Virus record (IMG/VR): IMGVR_UViG_3300049811_000158
Location: 1 to 26,285 of that record
Reading direction: 5' to 3' (one strand)
From: a virus
Length of the DNA: 26,285 nucleotides
Part shown: positions 14,077 through 19,953 of the stretch, piece by piece
Position numbering within the stretch: the first letter of the stretch is position 1
How the letters are laid out: every line of letters starts with the position of its first letter
Translations under genes and position numbers: made by a program
Notes under the pieces: generated by a model
The model's database searches: none
What the model was told of the DNA's origin: nothing
Seen by the model: the letters and a program-made list of their open reading frames with translations, nothing else

Positions 14077-14289
14077 TTAGGCGTGAGCAAGGCGCATTCT
14101 GATAATTTCCGCACGTTGGACAAGCTTTCCTTGTTGCATACGTTCAATCATTTGTTGTGTAACAGGCTTGTCTATCGTCAGAACTTCCTCATACTTTTCT
14201 ATCGTGTCGATTGCGCTAAAGTAACGCAACATCTGTTCTTTTGTTCCGCTAAAAGAAAGGCGTGCTTTCTTTGTTTGTTTTGTGTCCAT
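14077..14289 (-). CDS. hypothetical helical protein, 70 residues
   Basis: ATG 14289. Basic and helical (MDTKQTKKARLSFSGTKEQM, VTQQMIERMQQGKLVQRAEI). No motif recognised. Spaced 11 nt from the following gene in the same direction. Confidence 0.6.
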   Translation of the reverse strand: MDTKQTKKARLSFSGTKEQMLRYFSAIDTIEKYEEVLTIDKPVTQQMIERMQQGKLVQRAEIIRMRLAHA

Positions 14290-14314
14290 AGTCCTTGATA
14301 TGGTATTTATAATT

Positions 14315-14563
14315 CTACCCGAGCAAGTTGCTCTTTGAACGGCGTTTCCGTGTGATTTTCTTTTTGTCGATACTCAAGAACTTCACGATAACCGCTTGGC
14401 CGTCGATAACCTTCAGGGAAGGCATAACGACAAAGCGCAAGCCGTTTTTCTTGAGCAAGTTTTCGCCGATGAGCACAAGTAGTGCCTTAGCGTTTGCGTC
14501 GATGTTTCCGTCTTTATCCGTTGGCAATTCGATACCGCCAACCGATACTTCCAACTCATCCAT
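14315..14563 (-). CDS. hypothetical protein, 82 residues
   Basis: ATG 14563. An acidic N-terminus (MDELEVSVGGIELPTDKDGN), a hydrophobic helix (AKALLVLIGENLLKKNGL), a beta-rich middle and a basic end (DKKKITRKRRSKSNLLG). No family recognised. First of three short co-directional genes. Confidence 0.6.
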   Translation of the reverse strand: MDELEVSVGGIELPTDKDGNIDANAKALLVLIGENLLKKNGLRFVVMPSLKVIDGQAVIVKFLSIDKKKITRKRRSKSNLLG

Positions 14564-14913
14564 ATATTTTTAAATTAAACCTTGATAATTCGCACATTCG
14601 CACGCTTCAAACATCGTTACTTTTGTCCGCTTGCCGAGCTTGTCGCATGATACACTTCACGCTAGGCGTGTCGCATGGTGTCCATGCTATCCCATAAGGG
14701 AAACAAAGCAAGGGATATTTCACGTGGTACAGTGTACCTCATGGGAAAACTATTGCTAATGCGATAGCGTTCCCATTCGGGAGACCGTTCCGTTTTTTGT
14801 TGTCATTATCAAGTGGTGTTTCCACGCTCCTTGATAATTCAAGCCTATCATGTAGGCGTTCCATGTGTCAAATGTGGATAGCACTACAACACATGGAACG
14901 CTCACACGTCAAA
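14564..14913. other. 350-nt hairpin-rich spacer with chained mini-ORFs
   Basis: Several perfect hairpins are present: CACGC-TAG-GCGTG (14658-14670), GCATGG-TGT-CCATGC (14673-14687), GGTAC-AGT-GTACC (14726-14738), ATTATCAAG...CTTGATAAT (14805-14838) with an inner GTGG/CCAC, and a 13-bp stem (14856-14901). On the minus strand short frames of 31 (14756-14851) and 26 (14662-14742) codons and two shorter ones tile the gap in sequence. None is certain to be expressed. Confidence 0.5.
14856..14901. repeat. 13-bp perfect inverted repeat (stem-loop)
   Basis: GCGTTCCATGTGT (14856-14868) and its exact reverse complement (14889-14901) with a 20-nt loop, 12 nt beyond the stop of the 14914-15261 gene. No T run follows on the minus strand, so a simple terminator is unlikely. 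Confidence 0.85.
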
Positions 14914-15261
14914 CTACGCAGTCAGTAGCACGTCCCTACTTCCTAAGTGTGACACTGTCACCCATGTGCGGGTACGCACGTTTTCCACTATGCGGGGATT
15001 GTCACGTACCCATTGCAGTAGATAGGCAAGCTCTACGCTGGACAGGTCTTTAATCTTTTTTTGATGAAGGTATCGCCCAATGCTATACGGCGTGCGCTTG
15101 GAAAAGTGACACGCTAGGCGGTACGTAAGATAATCGTCAAGAACTTCCCTTGTGCGCTTTGAAGGCTTCCCGCTATCACTATAGCGTGCAAGGTGCGAGC
15201 GTGTCGCTATCCGTGTTCTCTCTCTCATGTGAGAGAGAGTATCTTTATATGGCGTGCTCAT
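14914..15261 (-). CDS. hypothetical basic protein with VENVRTRT segment
   Basis: 115 residues, strongly basic (MSTPYKDTLSHMRERTRIAT, DSGKPSKRTREVLDDYLTYR), possibly DNA-binding. No family recognised. Near the C-terminus it reads VENVRTRT, encoded by 25 nt that match the end of the holin-like gene (1519-1543) with one difference. The start overlaps the upstream stop (ATGA). Confidence 0.6.
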   Translation of the reverse strand: MSTPYKDTLSHMRERTRIATRSHLARYSDSGKPSKRTREVLDDYLTYRLACHFSKRTPYSIGRYLHQKKIKDLSSVELAYLLQWVRDNPRIVENVRTRTWVTVSHLGSRDVLLTA

Positions 15262-15407
15262 TTTGTGTTGCGCATAGCTTGTATAATACGGCGATAGCGT
15301 TTTTCTATGAGAACTTGTCGCATTCGCCGTTCTCTAGCTTCCGTTCTGGTGGAGCCGTACGCTCCTGCGCAAACGTAGAACTCATTATCAAGTTTTTTTG
15401 TCCTCAT
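15258..15407 (-). CDS. hypothetical 49-residue basic protein
   Basis: ATG 15407 to TGA 15258. The product starts MRTKKLDNEFYVCAGAYGST and continues Arg-rich (REARERR-like, IEKRYRRIIQAMRNTK). It starts one base after the upstream stop and overlaps the next start (ATGA), exactly as expected in an operon. Function unknown. Confidence 0.58.
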   Translation of the reverse strand: MRTKKLDNEFYVCAGAYGSTRTEARERRMRQVLIEKRYRRIIQAMRNTK

Positions 15408-15408
15408 A

Positions 15409-15597
15409 TTATATTGTGCCAAGTGTGACGTCTACTATATTTTGAGCTTGTATCCTTGCCTTATTTTTAGAGGATACACTCATGTTGTCAAAGTCAAACG
15501 CTTCACACAACATCGCAATAATGGAATGGTACGCGCTCTTACTCATGATACCATCGCTAGCATAATATTGCGCTAGTTCTCTATGCGCTAAAAACAT
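15409..15597 (-). CDS. hypothetical protein, about 62 residues
   Basis: From ATG 15597 the product is MFLAHRELAQYYASDGIMS then SAYHSIIAMLCEAFDFDN. The frame is open to an ATG at 15687, but that extension is coded by an AT-repeat stretch giving YMYTYIYTRALT, so the shorter start is preferred. No motif recognised. First gene of a three-gene block (15409, 15258, 14914). Confidence 0.5.
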   Translation of the reverse strand: MFLAHRELAQYYASDGIMSKSAYHSIIAMLCEAFDFDNMSVSSKNKARIQAQNIVDVTLGTI

Positions 15598-15851
15598 TGT
15601 GAGCGCACGAGTATATATATATGTGTACATATATTTTTTTGTTAAACGGGGGAGGTGTAATTCACGCTTCCTTGCCCGTGTCCACATGGTATCATGTGCG
15701 CATTATCGACGCAATGTGCATATATGGATAATATGGGGATAAGTCAAAAAAAGCTATATATATCAACGTATATTCGGATACAAAAATGGGAAAATGTAAA
15801 GTTTATAGAGGGTTTCTGGTATCATGCAGTAACACGACAGAAACGTCAGGG

Positions 15852-15880
15852 TTGACAAGGGTATGTAAGTGTGGTATTGT
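15852..15880 (+). promoter_or_regulatory. possible weak rightward promoter
   Basis: TTGACA (15852-15857), 17-bp spacer ending in TGG, TATTGT (15875-15880; two mismatches to TATAAT). The spacing and extended -10 TG fit the phage promoter pattern, but no rightward gene follows for over 1 kb. Confidence 0.35.
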
Positions 15881-15936
15881 TATGTAACATATTTTTTACA
15901 CTGTCAAGTTGACAAAAGAGTGAATGAATGGTGGAT

Positions 15937-16067
15937 AAGGACATGAAAGGAGTGTTCTGTCAAGTCCCACCACCACCCCTATAGCAAGGACATACATACC
16001 CAAAGTTGTCAAGGACACATATACCCACGCTTGTCAAGGACACATAAAAGGTATGTTGTCAAGGACA
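15937..16067. repeat. 25-bp iteron-like tandem array
   Basis: Three exact copies of TTGTCAAGGACA start at 16006, 16031 and 16056, precisely 25 bp apart. A degenerate copy (ATAGCAAGGACA) is in phase at 15981, and weaker matches (CTGTCAAGTCC near 15957; AAGGACA at 15937) continue the period within one base. Such arrays usually bind an initiator or repressor. Confidence 0.85.
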
Positions 16068-16146
16068 TGATGATACATATTTGATAACTTGTCAAACGTG
16101 TGGTGCGAGGGGGGAGTGACCACCCCAGGTAGTAGATAAGAGATAA

Positions 16147-16251
16147 CTACCCCTACCAAAAATTTTATATTATTTTTTTCTACCCCTACCAAAAATTTTG
16201 TGAAGGAGTCTTCGAGTGGAACACGACTCTGGGAGTATATTATTTTTTTCT
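16147..16251. repeat. two interleaved direct repeats
   Basis: CTACCCCTACCAAAAATTTT occurs at 16147-16166 and 16180-16199. TATATTATTTTTTTCT occurs at 16166-16181 and 16236-16251. The order is A-B-A-spacer-B, with an inverted GAGTC/GACTC pair in the spacer. Confidence 0.9.
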
Positions 16252-16257
16252 GCCCCA

Positions 16258-16287
16258 CGCAAAACAAAACCCCCAAATGAATGGGGG
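16258..16287 (-). terminator. rho-independent terminator of the leftward zinc-ribbon gene
   Basis: Read leftward, a 6-bp GC-rich stem (CCCCCA, loop TTCATT, TGGGGG) is followed by TTTTGTTTTG. It lies 25 nt after the 16312-16590 gene and should end the transcript from promoter 17030-17058. Confidence 0.85.
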
Positions 16288-16311
16288 CTTATGGGGATAT
16301 AAGTCGTATTA

Positions 16312-16590
16312 TCAGGAAAAGAGTAGTGATACTTTCTTGCCAGGCATTGGACCAGTTAGTCCATCGAACTCCTCACTATGGGGTGTTTTGATAGACGCAA
16401 CAACTTCCCTTAGACGTTTAGTTGTGATTGAGAACTCGCACTTACCAAAGCAGTGATAGGAGTCTTTGTGAGTCATGAATACTTCCCTGGAGCCGCTACG
16501 GACAGCTTGGACACTGCTACCTTTTAATCGGTAGAGTAGTTTATGGTTGCACTTCGGACACCGATATTGTTTGAGATTAGACCAATTCAT
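16312..16590 (-). CDS. zinc-ribbon protein, first leftward gene
   Basis: 92 residues. Cys pairs YRCPKCNHKLLY near the N-terminus and SYHCFGKCEFSI around residue 47 are spaced as in a zinc ribbon; the rest is basic and ends KKVSLLFS. No enzymatic motif. It is the first gene of the left arm and is alone between promoter 17030-17058 and terminator 16258-16287, which suits a small early nucleic-acid-binding or host-takeover protein, by inference only. Confidence 0.7.
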   Translation of the reverse strand: MNWSNLKQYRCPKCNHKLLYRLKGSSVQAVRSGSREVFMTHKDSYHCFGKCEFSITTKRLREVVASIKTPHSEEFDGLTGPMPGKKVSLLFS

Positions 16591-17023
16591 TGTTATTGCT
16601 TACATTGCTCTTTATTCTTGTTTCCTTGTTTGTTGCTGTATTCTTGTGAGAATTTTTTACATTTTTTTGCCTGAGTACGGTTTCGTAAAAGCCCTATTTA
16701 AAAAAGGAGCCTGTTAGTAATGGTAATCCTGATTTCTCTCAGACCATCACTTCACTGATTGTAGAGCAGACGCCTTCAGGTATCTACGAGATACTCAACG
16801 CACTTGTTATGGTCATCCGCAACCCTTTATTATTTAGCCATAGTTAGTATCTCCCTATGACGTGGGGAGTGTCTATCAGTGATTAGCCACAAGACATACC
16901 CTCACCTTACATTTCTCTGCCTGGGGAATGCTGTCCCCAACATCAGGTACGTAGTAAGTCCCAACAATTTAACAATTAAGCATGATTAGGCTTGTTGAGT
17001 TCGCCCTACCTAATCACTCATTA
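16591..17023 (-). ncRNA. long non-coding leader or structured RNA
   Basis: About 430 nt between the leftward promoter and its first gene have no open frame longer than some 15 codons on the minus strand. Inverted repeats are frequent: TGATTAGG...CCTAATCA (16983-17016), GGGG-8 nt-CCCC (about 16923-16938), GTATCT-ACG-AGATAC (about 16780-16794) and nested ATGGT/ACCAT plus CTGA/TCAG (about 16719-16746). I do not recognise a known RNA family. It may be a regulated 5' leader or a separate RNA. Confidence 0.45.
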
Positions 17024-17029
17024 CAATCC

Positions 17030-17058
17030 ATTATATCATACTCGGTTCTTTTTGTCAA
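17030..17058 (-). promoter_or_regulatory. leftward sigma-70 promoter, extended -10 (left arm)
   Basis: Minus-strand TTGACA (17058-17053), 17-bp spacer ending in TGA, TATAAT (17035-17030) followed by G. A perfect consensus site, back to back with the rightward promoter only 12 bp away. Confidence 0.9.
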
Positions 17059-17070
17059 GTACTTTTAGTC

Positions 17071-17099
17071 TTGACTTTTGTCCTGTTTTGTGATATAAT
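17071..17099 (+). promoter_or_regulatory. rightward sigma-70 promoter, extended -10 (right arm)
   Basis: TTGACT (17071-17076), 17-bp spacer ending in TGA, TATAAT (17094-17099) followed by G. It lies 36 nt before the first rightward gene, which has a full Shine-Dalgarno site. Confidence 0.9.
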
Positions 17100-17135
17100 G
17101 CATGAGGATGATACATTGAAAAGGAGGTGAGTTAA

Positions 17136-17333
17136 ATGTCCCAAGTTAAGGTCTGTTGTAAGTGCCATCGCAGAGTAACCGAGAACTACCGTATCAAGAT
17201 GGGTAGTCCCATCCAGTACTTCCACGAGGAGTGCTATCTTTCTCATCTGGAGCAGAATCATGAAGACGAGCCACATAAATATCCCGCTCGTCCTGAGCTG
17301 GTTGGCGGAGGCGGGTATCGTGCTGAGTTCTGA
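17136..17333 (+). CDS. small zinc-finger protein, first rightward gene
   Basis: 65 residues. CCKCHRRVTENYRI then YFHEECYLSHLEQNH gives a Cys-x2-Cys and His/Cys pair typical of small treble-clef or zinc-ribbon folds. It has the best ribosome site in the window (AAAAGGAGGTGA, five bases before ATG). With a consensus promoter just upstream it should be strongly expressed early after infection. Function unknown; small zinc proteins in this position often modify host transcription, but nothing here proves it. Confidence 0.8.
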   Translation: MSQVKVCCKCHRRVTENYRIKMGSPIQYFHEECYLSHLEQNHEDEPHKYPARPELVGGGGYRAEF

Positions 17334-17610
17334 GGAACTCTTTCGCACTTCTTATTACGAGGAATATGGTAAGATTGAACCACGCTGTGAATGGTGCTGT
17401 GCTCTGTTCAAGGAAGATGGTACTGTTCCGTTGTTTGTTAGGAAGTTCATTGTAAGACACTTCCTTATCTCGGGAGAGAGAAATGAAAGCGAACCAAGCA
17501 GGACACGGGAATGTCGAGAAGCCGAAACCCGAAGAGTACAGGATTCCTCCAGTTCCGTGCATAGTCTGTGGGAAGATTACGCAAGGTTATGGTTGGGTCG
17601 ATGGTGGTAA
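17320..17610 (+). CDS. small Cys-containing protein, ends uncertain
   Basis: GTG 17320, preceded by GGAGG eight bases upstream, gives VLSSEELFRTSYYEEYGKI then EPRCEWCCALFKEDGTVP and VRKFIVRHFLISGE. The CEWCC cluster hints at metal binding. After about 17480 the frame overlaps the next gene and its product becomes atypical (ECREAETRRVQDSSSSVH), so the true gene may end or shift frame near there. An ATG at 17260 would extend it into the previous gene. Confidence 0.5.
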   Translation: MLSSEELFRTSYYEEYGKIEPRCEWCCALFKEDGTVPLFVRKFIVRHFLISGERNESEPSRTRECREAETRRVQDSSSSVHSLWEDYARLWLGRWW

Positions 17611-17683
17611 GGGTAAGGTCTGCTCCCGTAAGTGCGACAATGAGTACAAGGAGAAGTACTATGCACGCAAACCAGGTGAGTGA
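17483..17683 (+). CDS. small zinc-finger protein
   Basis: 66 residues from ATG 17483, preceded by GGGAGAG. IPPVPCIVCGKITQGYGW and GKVCSRKCDNEYKEKYYARK form a Cys-x2-Cys...Cys-x3-Cys finger with a basic end. No family named. It overlaps the previous frame by 128 nt and the next by 23 nt. Confidence 0.65.
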   Translation: MKANQAGHGNVEKPKPEEYRIPPVPCIVCGKITQGYGWVDGGKGKVCSRKCDNEYKEKYYARKPGE

Positions 17684-17909
17684 ATGGTGCTGGGAGAGGA
17701 ACATCCCAGAAGTTGTCCTGTTTGAATCTGCATACGTGTGGAGGTTCGGGAACCTTGTTCCTGTCCATGGAGACGTTCGTCGTTTCAGAAATGAACTGAT
17801 TGTTCCGCCGTATGTTGTTGCTTATATGGAGCACTGCAATGGGAATCGAAATGGAAGTCTGGCAAGAGGATGTAGTAGAGTTCAACGAAATAATGGAGAC
17901 TCTTGGTAA
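17661..17909 (+). CDS. hypothetical protein, about 82 residues
   Basis: ATG 17661 preceded by AAGGAG. The product reads MHANQVSEWCWERNIPEVVL then YVWRFGNLVPVHGDVRRFRN. The last 20 residues overlap the next gene and look atypical (RNGSLARGCSRVQRNNGDSW). No motif known. Confidence 0.5.
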   Translation: MHANQVSEWCWERNIPEVVLFESAYVWRFGNLVPVHGDVRRFRNELIVPPYVVAYMEHCNGNRNGSLARGCSRVQRNNGDSW

Positions 17910-18021
17910 TGCCTATTGGTCATTCTATGAGAAGGAAGCAGCAGCTTCACAACTGTTCTGGGACGCAACTAATTACCAACTTTACGGGTTCGTTCCTTGT
18001 TACGCAGAAGGTGTTCTTTGA
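17839..18021 (+). CDS. hypothetical acidic protein, about 60 residues
   Basis: ATG 17839, about 60 residues: MGIEMEVWQEDVVEFNEIME then YWSFYEKEAAASQLFW. Acidic and aromatic, helical, no motif. It ends seven bases before a terminator and closes the first rightward transcription unit. An in-frame ATG at 17800 would lie deeper inside the previous gene. Confidence 0.55.
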   Translation: MGIEMEVWQEDVVEFNEIMETLGNAYWSFYEKEAAASQLFWDATNYQLYGFVPCYAEGVL

Positions 18022-18027
18022 TACCTG

Positions 18028-18056
18028 AGCCGCTCTTTCATGGGCGGCTTCTTCTT
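18028..18056 (+). terminator. rho-independent terminator of the first rightward unit
   Basis: AGCCGC (18028-18033), a 10-nt loop and GCGGCT (18044-18049), followed by TCTTCTT. It separates the small zinc-finger ORFs from the tRNA/structural unit, whose promoter begins six bases later. Confidence 0.8.
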
Positions 18057-18061
18057 AACAC

Positions 18062-18090
18062 TTGACAAATTTACAGTCCTGTGTTATAAT
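18062..18090 (+). promoter_or_regulatory. sigma-70 promoter, extended -10, for tRNAs and packaging genes
   Basis: TTGACA (18062-18067), 17-bp spacer ending in TGT, TATAAT (18085-18090) followed by G: a perfect consensus. Transcription would start about 18097, at the base of an 11-bp hairpin (18097-18127) that ends two bases before tRNA-Thr. Confidence 0.92.
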
Positions 18091-18096
18091 GTTCTA

Positions 18097-18127
18097 ATCA
18101 CGGTAGGTCCCTTCTGCCTGCCGTGAT
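18097..18127 (+). other. 5' leader hairpin before tRNA-Thr
   Basis: ATCACGGTAGG pairs with CCTGCCGTGAT (one G-T pair) around a 9-nt loop. It fills the interval between the predicted transcription start and the tRNA and may protect or present the primary transcript for processing. Confidence 0.7.
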
Positions 18128-18129
18128 AT

Positions 18130-18202
18130 GCCTTGATAGCTCAGTTAGTAGAGCAGTTGCTTTGTAAGCATCAGGTCCTGGGTGCAAATCCTAGTCGAGG
18201 CT
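18130..18202 (+). tRNA. tRNA-Thr (anticodon TGT)
   Basis: A full cloverleaf is visible: acceptor GCCTTGA/TCGAGGC (one G-T pair), D arm GCTC...GAGC, anticodon loop TTTGTAA giving anticodon TGT, and T arm CTGGG/CCTAG with loop TGCAAAT. The anticodon stem has one mismatch. The discriminator is T, and CCA is not encoded. It would read ACA codons. Confidence 0.85.
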
Positions 18203-18209
18203 CCCGTGG

Positions 18210-18226
18210 GCTGGTTGAAATCCAGC
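18210..18226 (+). other. T-arm-like tRNA remnant
   Basis: GCTGG-TTGAAAT-CCAGC has a 5-bp stem and 7-nt loop like a tRNA T arm, but no other arms surround it. It lies between the two tRNA genes and may be what is left of a third. Confidence 0.4.
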
Positions 18227-18232
18227 AAACGT

Positions 18233-18302
18233 GGTGGTGTAGTTCAATGGAAAAACAATGGCTGTGGCGCCATCATCCCTGGTTCGATTCCAGGCATCAC
18301 CA
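18233..18302 (+). tRNA. tRNA-like gene, possible tRNA-His (GTG), atypical
   Basis: Acceptor GGTGGTG/CATCACC and T arm CCTGG-TTCGATT-CCAGG are sound. The D arm is weak, GTTC facing AAAC. The anticodon region is irregular: ATGG/CCAT with an 8-nt loop holding TGTGG (anticodon GTG), or a 5-bp stem with a 6-nt loop. The G(-1):C73 pair expected of bacterial tRNA-His is absent; T18232 and A18302 could pair instead. It ends three bases before the next gene's ATG and may be degenerate or specialised. Confidence 0.5.
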
Positions 18303-18304
18303 AT

Positions 18305-19366
18305 ATGATATTCAAACCTAAACGCAATCTATCTGGAGCGAATCTTGATATTCGCCCCCAGAGAGAAAAGAATCTCGACTACCAGTTTAACGAACTGGTT
18401 GCTTCTGCTTCTCCTGTAATGTGGAGAGAGAAGCCCGAGTCAGAGTGGAGGAAGTTCCTCATCTCTGACCAAGGAACATCTGGTTCTTGTGTTGCCCATA
18501 CTCTTGCTAAGCAACTACAGATTCTTTATTGGCTCAAGACAAGCTCCAAGGTTAAGTTCTCTGCAACACACATCTATCAACGTCGAGCCAATAAACCATA
18601 TCAGGGCATGGCTGTTACTGATGTATTTAAGATTGGACAAGGCGGGGTAACACTTGAAGTACTTGCTCCGCATGAAGGACTGTCTGATTCACAGATGGAT
18701 TCATTTAAGATTGAAGAGTTCAACAAGGATGTTGGGAAGGTATTCGCTATTGGCAATTGGTTATACACTCCAGTTGATATTGACACAATCGCATCAGTTA
18801 TTCAAACAACAGGCAAGGGAGTAATGGTGTGGTTCTATTGGCAGTATGATGAATGGACCTCAACACCAAAGGTGAAGTATCCGTCCTTAACTGCAGACAA
18901 AGCAGAGGGGAGGCACTCTGTAACCGCAGTAGACTTCACATTGCACAATGGAAAGAAAGCTCTTATTATTGAAGACAGTTGGGGACCGAAGACTGCAATT
19001 GATGGGCGTAGAATTATCGATGAAGACTTCGTTAAGGCACGTTGTTATATGGCTGCGTATCCTATGAATTTCAAATTCGATGAGGTTGTTTTAACGAAAC
19101 CAAAGTATAAGTTCACGAAGAATCTACAGTTTGTACCAGTTAAAACATTTGATAAGGATGTTGTGGCACTTCAAGATATCCTTAAGTATGAAGGAGTCTT
19201 CCCTGCAAACGTAGACTCAACTGGGTGGTACGGAGCAGTCACTGCCGAGTCTGTAAAGAAATGGCAGAAGAAACACTTCATTGACACAGAAGCAACACTT
19301 GATTTGCTTGGTGGAAAGTTTGCTGGTCCCAAGACAATTGCGAAGCTTAATGAACTCTACTCATGA
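18305..19366 (+). CDS. papain-like (C1) cysteine peptidase with peptidoglycan-binding domain
   Basis: 353 residues from ATG 18305, three bases after the tRNA-like gene; an upstream in-frame ATG would run through both tRNAs and is rejected. SDQGTSGSCVAHTLAKQ holds the oxyanion Gln56 and nucleophile Cys62; His204 lies in GRHSVTAVD; IIEDSWG puts Asp224 where papain has Asn. Residues about 280-330 (DKDVVALQDILKYEGVFP, then WYGAVTAESVKKWQKKHF) match the PG_binding_1 fold. It probably cuts the peptide part of the cell wall or a surface protein. It may be a second lysin or a virion component; there is no signal peptide. The stop overlaps the next start (ATGA). Confidence 0.82.
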   Translation: MIFKPKRNLSGANLDIRPQREKNLDYQFNELVASASPVMWREKPESEWRKFLISDQGTSGSCVAHTLAKQLQILYWLKTSSKVKFSATHIYQRRANKPYQGMAVTDVFKIGQGGVTLEVLAPHEGLSDSQMDSFKIEEFNKDVGKVFAIGNWLYTPVDIDTIASVIQTTGKGVMVWFYWQYDEWTSTPKVKYPSLTADKAEGRHSVTAVDFTLHNGKKALIIEDSWGPKTAIDGRRIIDEDFVKARCYMAAYPMNFKFDEVVLTKPKYKFTKNLQFVPVKTFDKDVVALQDILKYEGVFPANVDSTGWYGAVTAESVKKWQKKHFIDTEATLDLLGGKFAGPKTIAKLNELYS

Positions 19367-19953
19367 CAGCACTAGCACCAGAGAAGAAGGCATTGCTATT
19401 TAAGCAACTTGCAACGAAGACAGCATATGAAGTTGGTATAGAGTTTGGCTTTGATAAGACTAGAAAGACAGCAGGTTCAGTCGCGTCCGCAGTACATAAA
19501 ATATATAATGAAGTCAAGAATAATCCAGAGAAGTTCGCTCTTAGTCAAGATGCTGTTGATGTTGTTACTATTGCTGTTAGCAGCAGAAGCGCAATAGGAC
19601 GTTCAGGCAAGGCACACACAACTCTTCGTGAGAAGATTGATGCTAACAAAAGTAAGACGATAGAGGAACTTGCATTAGATAATCGGTCAAAGGCATGGCA
19701 GTTACTTTCGCTTAGATTGGATGATGCCCTATCTTCCAGAAGGAAGCGTGAGAAGATTTCCCTAGGAGAGATTGCGAAGGTTGCAGGAATTACGTTTGAT
19801 AAGGGACAACTTATTGAAGGCAAGGCTACTGAACATGTTGCAACGATGGCGAAGATTGAAGGAGACATTAACCCTGGCCAAGCAATTGATTTGATTCTCA
19901 AGATGAGAGAGTACAATAACGCTGTCCAGGAGAAGGATAAAAAGAATGGATGA
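19363..19953 (+). CDS. putative terminase small subunit
   Basis: 196 residues, starting in the peptidase stop and overlapping the large terminase start by 8 nt. Helical, basic protein (YEVGIEFGFDKTRKTAGSVA; SRRKREKISLGEIAKVAGI) with stretches that could form helix-turn-helix motifs. Small terminases bind the packaging site and regulate the large subunit. The call rests mostly on position directly before the large subunit. Confidence 0.65.
   Translation: MTALAPEKKALLFKQLATKTAYEVGIEFGFDKTRKTAGSVASAVHKIYNEVKNNPEKFALSQDAVDVVTIAVSSRSAIGRSGKAHTTLREKIDANKSKTIEELALDNRSKAWQLLSLRLDDALSSRRKREKISLGEIAKVAGITFDKGQLIEGKATEHVATMAKIEGDINPGQAIDLILKMREYNNAVQEKDKKNG

Larger units (their letters stand above)
15688..16311. 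other. non-coding control region between left-arm gene blocks
   Basis: About 620 nt without a convincing gene. It holds an AT-rich stretch (about 15720-15800), a possible rightward promoter (15852-15880), a TGTCAA-G-TTGACA palindrome (15902-15914), the 25-bp iteron-like array (about 15937-16067), two nested direct repeats (16147-16251) and a leftward terminator (16258-16287). This mix suggests an origin or operator region. An 80-codon frame here runs through the repeats and the terminator and is not believable. Confidence 0.65.

Noticed and set aside
15597-15687. N-terminal extension of the 62-residue gene to ATG 15687
   Set aside because: The extension is coded by an AT dinucleotide-rich stretch giving Tyr/Thr repeats and has no ribosome site.
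15937-16067. CRISPR array or tandem promoters
   Set aside because: Only a 12-bp core repeats with a 25-bp period, too short for CRISPR repeat plus spacer, and no -10 boxes lie 17 bp from the reversed -35 cores.
16034-16276. 80-codon leftward frame
   Set aside because: It needs a TTG inside the terminator stem and translates the direct repeats (KFLVGV twice) and part of the iteron array.
18182-18304. Upstream in-frame extension of the peptidase
   Set aside because: It would translate the end of tRNA-Thr and the whole second tRNA; ATG 18305 is a clean start.
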